In this document: piece by piece, positions 22,118-31,132 of the stretch
Numbering within the stretch: position 1 is the first letter of the stretch
Layout of the letters: each line of letters begins with the position of its first letter
Origin: Canna indica
Taxonomy: Eukaryota > Streptophyta > Magnoliopsida > Zingiberales > Cannaceae
NCBI GenBank assembly: GCA_034359265.1
Contig: CP136891.1
Span: 66,254,001-66,318,000 of the forward strand
Direction of reading: 5' to 3'
DNA: 64,000 bases
Program-made: the position numbers and the translations under genes
Notes under the pieces: generated by a model
Told to the model about the DNA's origin: nothing
The model's input: only the letters and a program-made list of their open reading frames with translations
Database searches by the model: none

Positions 22118-24409
22118 TTCTCCCCCTCTTACGAAGTCGACGCCCTCGTCGACTCGTTTCTTGAAGACGCTGGAGAGCTCTTGGTTCTTGATCTTCCATT
22201 TCTTCATCATGCGGACTGGGTACCGTCGCTTCGTGTCGTTCGGCATTCGACTCTCGTAAGCGGTGGAATGTCCTTCCTGCTTGCAAATGCCTCCAACTGC
22301 GAAGTCTGCCAACTCTGCTGGGGCCCTTCTGCAAGGAGGTCGATATGGGGCTTGCTCCCCGATCCCTATTGTGGGTTTGCGCTGTGCGTTGCGTCTTACG
22401 AGCCATCTGCCCTGCGCGGGTGCCTTACGAGTCATATGCTCTGCACGAAAATATTGCGACTTAGAGGCCATCTGCCATGCGCACAAGCCTTGCGTCTTAT
22501 GAGCCCTCTGCTCTGCGCACAAATATTGCGACTTAGAGGCCACCTGCCATGCGCACAACTGTCGGACTCCTTCCTTCACTTGTATGGCAGAAAGGAGTTT
22601 GTTCTGGCTTCTTGGTGCTGAACGCACTATTGGAACGATACTAGGGTTGTCCTCCCCCATCAAACATATCGAGTCGAGGAAGGGCATGGGTACCGCCTTT
22701 GCCGATTTGAGGAACTCTATCCCTAGAATGACTTGATAGTCATCGAGGGGCACAGCCATCAGGTTGATCTGCCCTTTCCATCCTCCAACCTTCAACGGAA
22801 CATCTCTTGCGATGTCGTCAATCTTCCGTGTTTCGGAATTCACTGCTTTGACATGACTCGAACTTCTTCCTAGTTTGAGTCCAATTCACTTTGCCTCCTC
22901 TCTGGCAATAAAATTATGGGTTGCTCCCGAGTCTACCATCGCTCGGGTGGTTCTACCATTCAGCTTGATGTCGATGAACATCAGCTCATTCGTCGCTTCT
23001 GGATGCTTTGTCGTGGGCCTTCGCTCCCCCACTTGAGTCTTGAGAGCATTGAGCAGTCGTACTGCTCCCATGTTGGCTCTTCTATTGTACTCATCTTCGC
23101 TGGAGTGGTCGCTCGATGACCCCCCACTGTGGCTCGTTGAGGCAACTGCTTTTCCTTTGCCCTTATCTTTCTTCGCTGAGACGTTGGACATTGTCTCCAC
23201 TACGGTCTCTGCTATCAGGGCGCTCAAGGCTTGTCGTTCTGGACATCCTTGGGCTGAGTGAGGCCCTTTACACAATGCACAAGTAGGCGAAACTGTTGAA
23301 TGGTTCCCTCTCGGAGGGGACCCCCTTTGAGGATGTTCTCTCGGGATGTATGGTCTGTGGGTATGATTCCTCCACCTTGTATCGCCTATGAATCCTTTGC
23401 CTTGATTGTTGTCGGGCCCCCAATACCTGGGTCTGGGGGGTGTCGCTTTAGTCGCATTCCCCTCTGAACTGTAGCCATTGGAGTTGTTGGGTCCCCAAAA
23501 TCTCGGCTTGTAAGGTGCCGCCTTAGCCGTATTCTCCTCTGGGCTATAGTCAGAGAGTCGCTCTGCTGCGATCTTTGCTTCCGACAAACTCTGAATGTTC
23601 CTCCTCGAGAGTTCCTGCTGTGCCCATGGCTGCAGTCCTTCCAGGAAGGTAAATAGTTGATCAGTCTCGGCCATGTCTGAAATGTCCAACATGATAGTCG
23701 AGAACTTCTTCACATACTCCCGAACCGAATTGTCTTGACGGAGTTGATGTAACTTCCGTCTGGCGATAAACTCCACATTCTCGGGGAAGAATTGCGCTTT
23801 CAGTTCACGCTTGAGTTCATCCCAAGTGTCAATCTTAGTTTGCCCCTTCTGAATTTCATCATACTTGGTCCGCCACCAAAGTTTTGCATCTTCGAACAGA
23901 TACATGGTTGCAAAGGACACTTCCATATCATCATCAATCGTCCTCGTGACCTTGAAGTACTGCTCCAAGTCGAAAAGGAAGTTTTCCACCGCTTTGGCAT
24001 CCCGGGCCCCATTGTAAGGCTTTGGTTCGGGTGCTCTGAGATGGTGTTGTGGCGCTTCGTTCTGCCATGAACTGCCACCACCCGAGTGTATCTCTCGGAT
24101 AAGAAATTTGACCGTAGCCTTTAGCTCCGCAATCTCATCTTGCAGATGTTTGACTACATCTTGAGTGTCATCATGGAGTGCCTCTAGCCTTGACTCCAAG
24201 TTTTCTTGTGCGTCGGCTATCTTGCCGACTAGGGCCATGCCGGCCGAGTGAGCATCACAAATTCGCTCCAATTCTCCAACTCGTTGGACAGTCGTTCTGG
24301 TCTATCCAACTGGTTGTGTTCGCGTTGGCTCTTCCACCAACGCCTCCTCCGAAATGGTCGTCATCACATCGACGACACCACTCGTTTCACCGATTGTCTT
24401 GCGACCCAT
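22112..24409 (-). pseudogene. gag-protease polyprotein of the gag-only element
   Basis: Start ATG at 24409 (MGRKTIGETSG). A TAG about 35 codons in is followed by a long open frame (24271-22886). Retrotransposon gag signature: a coiled-coil N-terminus, then AVENFLFDLEQYFKV, AKLWWRTKYDEI, TWDELKRELKAQFFPEN, SVREYVKKFSTIMLDI. A Cys/His knuckle-like CALCKGPHSAQGCP follows. The aspartic protease motif MVDSGATHNFI lies about 22915. A single in-frame TGA at 22888-22886 separates it from the rest of the protease (DDYQVILGIEFL). The last ~130 codons are translated tandem repeats (SKSQY... units) with no known domain, ending near the PPT. Confidence 0.8.
22400..22560. repeat. Tandem repeat, unit about 66-72 bp, in the gag-only element
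   Basis: Two to three units share ATATTGCGACTTAGAGGCCA(T/C)CTGCCATGCGCACAA and GCGTCTTA(C/T)GAGCC. On the minus strand they translate into alternating CAWQ(V/M)ASKSQY and CAEQ segments that extend the open frame. Confidence 0.7.
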
Positions 24410-24552
24410 GATTGGTCACGAAAATCTCTCCTGCGAGATTGCTGAGTGCCCCAACGTCGTTTGTCTCAAATGACGAAGGCACGAGTCTGTTGACGGTTTG
24501 CGTCGATTGCTTGCACCAAAGCTTTGCGAGCTTGCCTCGCTCTGATACCAAC

Positions 24553-25080
24553 TGTCACGGACTAACTGTTTGGGCGGAAAATATCCGTGCGGCTTCCCCA
24601 CTTCGCGTGCGAGGAATCAGCCTTAAGCCAATCTGCTTGGCCAATGTCGAAAAGTCGCGGGCTCCCACTTCGCGTGGGTCAAAACCTCCGAGTGCTTGGA
24701 CGCAAAAATGTTGTTGGGCCAAATGGCCGATTGCATGAAAATGCTGGAAAATGCTTGAACGAAAGCTAGTACGAAAGCTAGAACAAAAGACTAGAGTGTG
24801 CCCAGGCTATACCTGGGTACTATACTTGTGGAGCCTAACCCCCAAGGTTCCTTTTGGCACGAGGAGCATGACAAAATTCCTATGTTCGCACACCCCCACC
24901 GTCCATGCCACGCCTAGGCAAACGAGACCGTTTGCCTAGGTGTGAGCAAGAGCGGTGGGCGGTGCGCGGACGCGTTTTACAATGCATATTTACATGGATG
25001 CTCATGATGCAATATTTACGATGCACGTTAGGGACCATCATGACACATACAGGACTTGACAAACCCGAATATCCCTAACA
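24553..25080 (-). repeat. 5' LTR of the gag-only element
   Basis: 528 bp partner of 21590-22117. It lies next to the PBS, which fixes the minus-strand direction. Confidence 0.85.
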
Positions 25081-25332
25081 GTCGACTGCCCCATCGATCG
25101 GCAAGCATTGATGAGCGTCATTGCTGATTTCTCTGATTTCTCTCCAATTTTTCCGATCGGGGACGTCGTGCGCTAACCGACTTGGAACCTAAAGATAATT
25201 CTTCATGAAATCATTAGTTCCATGTTTGTTATCATTAAAATCAAGATTAAGACCAAGGTTGAAAATCTTAGGCCAACATGTTAGATTCGAGTTGGGTCTT
25301 GACGAGGATGTCAAGACATAAGTGGGAGAGAT

Positions 25333-25499
25333 TGTAATACCCCAGTTTAGTCTCACATGTGGAGTATATTGAATATGGTTTTATCTTATAGGGCTTGATG
25401 GGTATGCTACCATTAACTTCAGCTTAAGCATTTTAATTAGTCGAATAGGTTGGCCTATGAAATTGGTGGGTCAGTTATCCCATCAAGCGGGCCGTAACA
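25333..25499 (+). repeat. 167-bp LTR of the short non-autonomous element, right inverted copy
   Basis: TGTAATACCCCAGTTTAG...GGGCCGTAACA, preceded by the PPT-like AAGTGGGAGAGA. Same length as 16162-16328 but in the opposite orientation. Outside it, Copia-2 pre-integrase sequence resumes. Confidence 0.6.
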
Positions 25500-25900
25500 A
25501 TAATTGATGACTCTTGTTACATAAACAGGCATTACAATAATTGAAATTATTCCAAGAGCAATGAAGATTAAGCTTTGAAATAGTATTCTTGAGAATACTT
25601 AGATGTGGGTGACCAAGTATCTGATGCCAGATTGATGAAGATGGATGTAGAGTTGAAGAAGAGCTTAGATTGATGGTAGGAGAACTTAAGATCCATTCAT
25701 AAAGATGCCTTCTATTCTGACCATTTGCAATAACTACCCCGTCTTCATATCCTTCACAACAAAATGTGAGGGAAAGAATTCAATAGAAGCATTATTATGA
25801 GAGCAGAATTTTGAGACAGACAACATATTGTTATTAATAAAGGGCGAGCAAAGAACATCATTAAGCTGAAAAGAGGCAGAAGGAGAGGAAATGGTACTGG
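25500..25900 (-). pseudogene. Copia-2 protease/pre-integrase fragment, upstream half of the split element
   Basis: On the minus strand the zinc-binding pre-integrase domain reads WHQILGHPHLSILKNTISK, then CNACLCNKSHQ (H-x-H...C-x2-C pattern). It is preceded by a decayed linker (LNDVLCSPFINNNMLSVSKF). It stops at 25500, where the nested insertion begins; the integrase follows at 16161. Right of 25900 a CACTA terminus replaces the gag. Confidence 0.7.
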
Positions 25901-26270
25901 CACTACAAGAAAAAGGACCTCTAAGGACGCAATTGTGGGGACGCTTTTATTAGCGTTGTCAAGTTTTTAAAACATGTATTATTTGGAGATGCTATAAAAA
26001 GTGTCATCTTTTCTGTTATAATTGAAGACACATTTTTTCTTAGCATCTCAATTTTTTTCGATTATGTATACTTTATTACGAGTGTCTCAAAATTAGAGAT
26101 ACAATTTACATTGCATCCCTAATTTCTTAAAATTAGAGACATAATTTTTATTGCGTCCCAGTTTCTTAAAATTAGGACGCAATTTATATTGCGTCCCGAT
26201 TTCTCGATTTCAAATTAGAGATGCATTGCGTCTCTGATTTAAAATTAGAGATGCCAATTTATATGCATAT
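25901..26270. mobile_element. Terminus of a CACTA (EnSpm) DNA transposon
   Basis: Starts CACTACAAGAAAAAGGAC, the canonical plant CACTA terminal repeat. It is followed by a subterminal repeat region in which AAATTAGAGA(C/T)GCAATTT and TTGCGTCCC motifs recur in both directions (about 25920-26270). The opposite terminus is not visible in the window, so the element is truncated or its end is outside. Confidence 0.75.
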
Positions 26271-26846
26271 CTGGTTATGCCAATTTAGGTCATCAATAAC
26301 ACAATCTCCCGCAGCCCCGCCCCTTCCTTCTTCTTCACCGGCCCCTTCTTCACCCGCACCTCTGCTCTTCTCATTTGTGCTTGGATTTGTAGATAAACAT
26401 CAACCAGCATACAAACTTGAAGACAAAGCTCATCGCTCGGGATTTGGTTGGTAGCTACGCAATTGTGGAGGTGGATCTCGAGCTCTGGGTGCCGATCGCC
26501 GAGGAGAATCACCTCTCTCCTTCGGTATGCATCTTCTCATGTAAACCACAATACATCAAAAAATTTAATTGATTAGGTCATTTTGTTTTAGTTTCAGTGT
26601 GATCAACTAGACTGATTAATTTAATTGGTTCATGATTCGGGATTAGGTTTGTTATTAAAAATAGAAAGACTTTTAGATATGATTTGTTATTGAATAGGTT
26701 TAACATGACTAATTAAATTCTAATATATTATCATGATAAGAATTTTCTTTATGCCCCTTTCCTTCTTCACCTGCGCCTTTCTCATTTGCTCCACCTCTGC
26801 TCATCTGCTCATCTATTCATCTGCTCGGCCACACTAGAAGACAAAG
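26271..26846. other. CACTA-internal sequence with a partial ~420-bp direct duplication
   Basis: 26330-26450 (CCCCTTCTTCACCCGCACCTC..., GAAGACAAAGCTCATCGCTCGGGATTTGG) is repeated in part at 26752-26851 (CCTTCTTCACCTGCGCC..., GAAGACAAAGCTCAT). Short open frames are present but no domain is recognised. Confidence 0.4.
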
Positions 26847-26851
26847 CTCAT

Positions 26852-27182
26852 TGTTGGATGTGGCATTTATAAATGTATGGTCCACATCATCATCTGATGT
26901 GAACCACATATGTTCACGTGTCTATCCTTATGTGGTCCACATATTTTATGTTCTACCATTTTACCCATATCTATCTCAAACTCGGTTCAAGCCTATCTTT
27001 CCACCTTTGATGGCAAGGTGCGTATATAAATAGGTCGGGATACTCATAGGTCCCCATACTCATTCCTACCTTTCTACACCATCTGTTGAGGGTTCTGAAG
27101 AGAGTACTGGAAGATCTATTGAGGAAGGAACTAAGGAGCAAACGAAATTGGAGCAGTGCATCAACACGATGTCAATGGCAGG
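26852..27182 (+). repeat. 5' LTR of Copia-3, first part
   Basis: TGTTGGATGTGGCATTTATAAATG... matches 37467-37800 (3' LTR), including a CCTTTGATGGCAA(G/T)GTGC(G/C)TATATAAATAG promoter-like box. It is interrupted at 27183 by a hAT element; the LTR resumes at 30997. Confidence 0.85.
27010..27030 (+). promoter_or_regulatory. Candidate LTR TATA box of Copia-3
   Basis: TATATAAATAG lies at about 27023-27033 and in the same place of the 3' LTR (about 37638-37648), conserved between the two LTRs. Confidence 0.4.
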
Positions 27183-27328
27183 CAGTGGCGAAGCTAGGAC
27201 CTTGGACTAAGGGGTTGCAATATTTTTAAATTCTTCATTTTTAAAAATACTTATCAAATGATCCTAAATATAAATCAAACTTTTATTATATCAAAAGAAA
27301 TATTAAAAAAAAATTACAAAGTCTTTCT

Positions 27329-29698
27329 TCACAATTGTCCTCTGCGACTCTTCATATTCTGAAAACACTGTAAAATTAATTCATTATCAATTTTTTCAAA
27401 CACATCACTCTCGATGTAAGTAACAAGACAATCATTCATCCAATCATCTCCCATCTGATTACGCAGTCGAGTTTTAACCACCTTCATTGCCGAAAATGCT
27501 CTCTCCACGGTTGCAGTAGCAACAGGTAAGATTAGTGCCAACTTTATGAGTAAGTAAACCAATGGATAAACATTCTCTCTTTTAGTCTCAACTAACTTAT
27601 TTGCAAGGCTTCTAATCCCATTTATATTTGAAAATTCCTCATTATTACACATATCAACAATGTAATTCTCAAGTTGGGACTCAAGCATCACCAGTTTAAT
27701 TGTAGAAAACTCAGACGGATAAGAACGAGCAAACTGAATCAACTTCTCCTTGTTAAAAGCATCAAAATTACTATCTGGATTTAAACACTGCATTGAAAGA
27801 AGTAACTCCGTTGTCGTTTCAGTGAATTGATTATTAAGTTCTTGAAGTTGCATATCTATGACGCTATAAAATAAATCTACTCGATAATAGTGCAAATATG
27901 TAATAGGTTGTGCTTGAGCTTTACGTCGTGATCTTCCCTTAAGAACATATACTTCATCCATATTCGGAATTTCAATATCATGCTTATTGCAAAATAATGA
28001 TACTTCATTTAATAAATCCTGCCAACCATCATTTCTCATTGCTTGCAATCGCTCCTTTAAAATTTTGACTTGATTCATAGCATTCACAATATCTTGATCT
28101 TTCCATTGTAAAAGTGATGATAATTCATAGGTAACATCCAATATATTTTTCATCATATGCAAAATAAATGCAAAATCGAATGTGAGCATTGAATCTAAAA
28201 GACCACTAGCTGTTACCTTTTGCTCCATTGTTCAACCATCTTCTGTAACATATTCAAGAACCTCACTTACTGAAGTAAACATCAAAATCAGATTAATTAT
28301 TGTTCCATAATGTGAGCCCCAACGAGTATCTGCCGGACGTTTAAGACTAATATCTTGATTCAATCCTCATCCAGTCGCAATTTCTTTAATTGCCAATGCT
28401 TCTTTAACTTTTGTCATATTTTTATCACGAACTATATCTTGACGCTTGCATGAACCTTTAACTACATACAACAAGTTGGATACCAATTCAAAAAATGATG
28501 TAACTTGAAAATGATTTTTTGCAACGGCCACAAGTGTAAGTTGGAGTTGATGTGCAAAACAATGTACATAGAAAGCAAAAGGATTTTCCTTTAATATCAA
28601 ACTTTTGAGTCCATTGAACTCCCCTCGCATATTGCTAGCACCATCATATCCTTGTCCACGTATTCTAGACATATTTAGTCCAAATTTAGAAAGCAATGAC
28701 TCAATTGCTGTCTTAAGTGATAAAGCTGTAGTATTATTGACATGTACTATCCCAATGAAATGCTCAATAATGTCTCCTTTTTTATTTACATAGCGCAAAG
28801 CAAGAGCCATTTGTTCTTTATCAGATGTATCACGTGCCTCATCAACTATGATAGAAAAGAATTCATCTCCTAAATCTTTAATAATTGCATTAGTAGTTTC
28901 TAGTGCAGCAACATGAACAATATCTTTTTGAATGTCTGAAGAAATCAACTTATTATTTTCTGGAGCATTATCTAGTACAACTTTCTTTATGTCTGAATTG
29001 CAATCCGCTAAACATTTGAGAAGTTCTAAAAAATTTCCTTGATTTTTAGAACTTGTTGATTCATCGTGACCACGAAATGGAAGCCCTTGTCGTAAAAGCC
29101 ATCTGACACAATCCACTGAAGCAAACAATCGATTTCTATATATATTGCGGACTTGTTCTGAATGTCTACACAATGCAGTTTCAATATGTTGATCTTGTTT
29201 CGTCAGGCCATCACATTTCTTTAAAGCTTGAGAATGAGCACTATTCGGACCACCAATATGTTTTATAAAGCTTTCATTTTCTTTATTCCAAATAGTGAAT
29301 CCCTTTACAGTGAATGCATCTCCACCTTGTTTGCCCATATCATTTCAGAATAAATAACAACAAAAGCAAAAAGCAGCATCTTTTTCTATGCTATACTCAA
29401 GCCAACTAGGATGCTCACTAAACCATGATGCACAAAATCTTCGCGATGAAGTTCCTATTTCTTTTTGTGAAAATTTATATGTACGAGGTTGAAAAGGTCC
29501 CTTCTGTAAATACCATCTTCGTATCTTATCTCGATCATTAGGATGATACTCTGAAATTTTATGTCGTAACCCAGGGTCACAAGGAAGATCATCAATGTTA
29601 TCTAGAACTCAAAACTGACTTTTAAGTTATTTTGCAGAACCACCTTGTGAAGATGATGATTGATCTGATGGTGTTTTTCTTTTGAGAAATCTATCCAT
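27329..29698 (-). pseudogene. hAT transposase (TTF zinc finger, DUF4371, C-terminal dimerisation), nearly intact
   Basis: The start ATG at 29698 opens MDRFLKRKTPSDQSSSS. The TTF-type finger region includes ISEYHPNDRDKIRRWYLQKG and a RRFCASWFSEHPSWLEYS segment. DUF4371/RNase H-like core: FFSIIVDEARDTSDKEQMAL, then RGQGYDGASNMRGEFNG and HCFAHQLQLTLVAVA. The hAT dimerisation region is near the end (LILPVATATVERAFSAMKVV). Only a handful of in-frame stops (two near 29630, one near 29345, one at 28367, one near 28230) interrupt one frame, so decay is recent. It belongs to the group often annotated as 'zinc finger MYM-type protein 1-like'. Confidence 0.85.
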
Positions 29699-30317
29699 AA
29701 CCTATTTAATACATTTAAGCAATATATTTAATTAAATTGAAAATCAACTCTTAGCTTTAAAATAATAAATATTAATCAATTCATAACATAACCTAATTTT
29801 TTATACAATCAATAACAAATATATAATTGTTTGTTAATTGCAGATATGTAGTGATGATTTAAACTTAAAACTATTTCTAAATTCTAATATATAATGTATT
29901 ATTTACTTACCTGATGAAGCTTTGACTTTGACTTTGAGTCTTAGAGTGCAGAGTGCTCGAGCATACAAGATTACAAGTGGGAAGCAACTTGCAACTTGCA
30001 ACTTGCAAGTAATAATTCCTGTAATTAATCATTATAATGGATTCAGATTCAAGATTGCTCTTGAAGTGTTGATTTAAAACTAATTTCTTATATATAATAT
30101 AGTTATTATTTGCTTACAAGTGTGGATTCAGAATGCTCCGGCGCCGGCGGCGACAGTGTGGCACTGCTCCGCGAGTCTGCGCTTGCGCTTCCGCCTGTAG
30201 CGATGAATCGATGATGCCTCAGCGATGGGCCGATGGGCGATGGACACTGCTCCGTGGCTCGTTGGCTCCGCCGGTACTCCGGTAGCGTCGTAGAAACCTA
30301 GCGAATAGCAATGATGC

Positions 30318-30573
30318 CTCAAGTCCTCAACGACAGTCGCTTGAGGCTGTGCGAGGCGTGAGGCGTTCGGCGAGCGGGCGAGAGGCCTCAGCGACTCGCC
30401 TCAGTGTCCAGGCATGAGGTGAGAGGCAAGAGGCGTCTAGCGTCCCTCCACAGCTCAAGTCCTCAACGACAGTCGCTTGAGGCTGTGCGAGGCATGAGGC
30501 ATGAGGTGAGCGAGCGAGAGGCCTCAATGTCTCGCCTCAGTGTCCAGGCATGAGGCGTCCCGCGTCCCTCCAC
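30318..30573. repeat. Tandem duplication, unit about 130 bp, upstream of the hAT transposase
   Basis: 30318-30453 and 30454-30573 both start CTCAAGTCCTCAACGACAGTCGCTTGAGG and end in CGTCCCTCCAC. The unit carries an inner inverted repeat (CTCAAG...CTTGAG). Confidence 0.8.
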
Positions 30574-30579
30574 TAGCCC

Positions 30580-30910
30580 GCTGTGATGTGTGATTGTGCG
30601 AGGTGAAGGCTGCAATCATGAGGAGAGAGAGAGAGAAAAGACGATGAAGAGGGGATTTGGGAGGGACGCTCGCTGTGATGTGTGACTGTGCGAGGCTGCG
30701 ATCGTAAGGAGAGAGAGAAAAGACAATGAAGAGGGGATTTGGAAACAACCAAGCTAATTAAAGAGAGATTTAAATGGGTGATCGAATTCCGAAGAGACGC
30801 TGCAGTCTGCAGCGAAATTGGAAGGGGTACAAATATTTTCATAAAGGGGTGTCTAAGTGGGGCCCCATGGGTGCAAATATTTTCATAAATGGGTGTCTAA
30901 GTGGGGCCCT
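30580..30910. repeat. Two further short tandem duplications in the hAT 5' region
   Basis: GCTGTGATGTGTGA(T/C)TGTGCGAGG ... GAAGAGGGGATTTGG recurs at about 30590-30663 and 30671-30742. The unit CAAATATTTTCATAAA(G/T)GGGTGTCTAAGTGGGGCCC recurs at about 30830-30864 and 30874-30909. Confidence 0.75.
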
Positions 30911-31120
30911 TATATGTATATGTAATATTATATTTAAAATGTAGGGGTGTCATTGCACACCCCAAGCCATAACGTGGCTTCGCCACTGATGGCAAGAGGT
31001 TAGTCTCGATTTTAAAGCTTCCGCAATTATACATGTTTATAGATTGTGCATGTTCTATTTTGATATAATCATATCATCAAGTAGATCATGCCATGTTCTA
31101 TATATAAAATTTGTTACATG

Positions 31121-31132
31121 TGGTATAAGAGC
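31121..31132 (+). other. Degenerate primer-binding site of Copia-3
   Basis: TGGTATAAGAGC, two bases after the 5' LTR end at 31118; one base differs from the tRNA-Met complement TGGTATCAGAGC. Confidence 0.7.

Larger units (their letters stand above)
21590..25080 (-). mobile_element. TR-GAG-like non-autonomous gypsy element: complete, two 528-bp LTRs, gag-protease only
   Basis: LTRs at 21590-22117 and 24553-25080 are equal in length and nearly identical. On the minus strand they run TGTTAGGGA...CCGTGACA. The PBS TGGTATCAGAGC lies at 24550-24539 and a PPT (AAGAGGGGGAGAA) at about 22130-22118. The only coding region is gag plus a protease motif. No RT, RNase H or integrase motif exists in the 2.4-kb internal region, so it must have relied on enzymes supplied in trans. 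It is nested in LTR-A copy 3; flanks CGACC and GTCGA do not form a clean TSD. Confidence 0.8.
19100..25278 (+). mobile_element. LTR-A copy 3, itself broken by two later insertions (TSD TGTTA)
   Basis: Begins TGTTGGTGAAATGGCCTACAC and ends TTAGGCCAACA, flanked by TGTTA at 19095-19099 and 25279-25283. LTR-A sequence is found at 19100-19125, 20681-21589 and 25081-25278. The gaps are filled by a minus-strand insertion (19126-20680) and a gag-only element (21590-25080). No coding region belongs to LTR-A itself. Compared with the solo copy at 8835, about 130 bp next to the gag-only element is missing. Confidence 0.7.
27183..30988 (-). mobile_element. Complete hAT transposon (ZMYM1/TTF-type) inside the Copia-3 5' LTR
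   Basis: Terminal inverted repeats CAGTGGCGAAGC at both ends. The 8-bp target duplication is ATGGCAGG (27175-27182) and ATGGCAAG (30989-30996), one base changed. The intact LTR copy at 37790 (ATGGCAGGAGG) shows the empty site. Length 3806 bp. It carries a minus-strand transposase gene (27329-29698) and a GC-rich, tandem-repeated 5' region (about 30120-30910). Confidence 0.88.

Noticed and set aside
30128..30842. Several Ser/Ala/His-rich minus-strand frames in the hAT element
   Set aside because: They follow tandem duplications and change frame between units; no domain.
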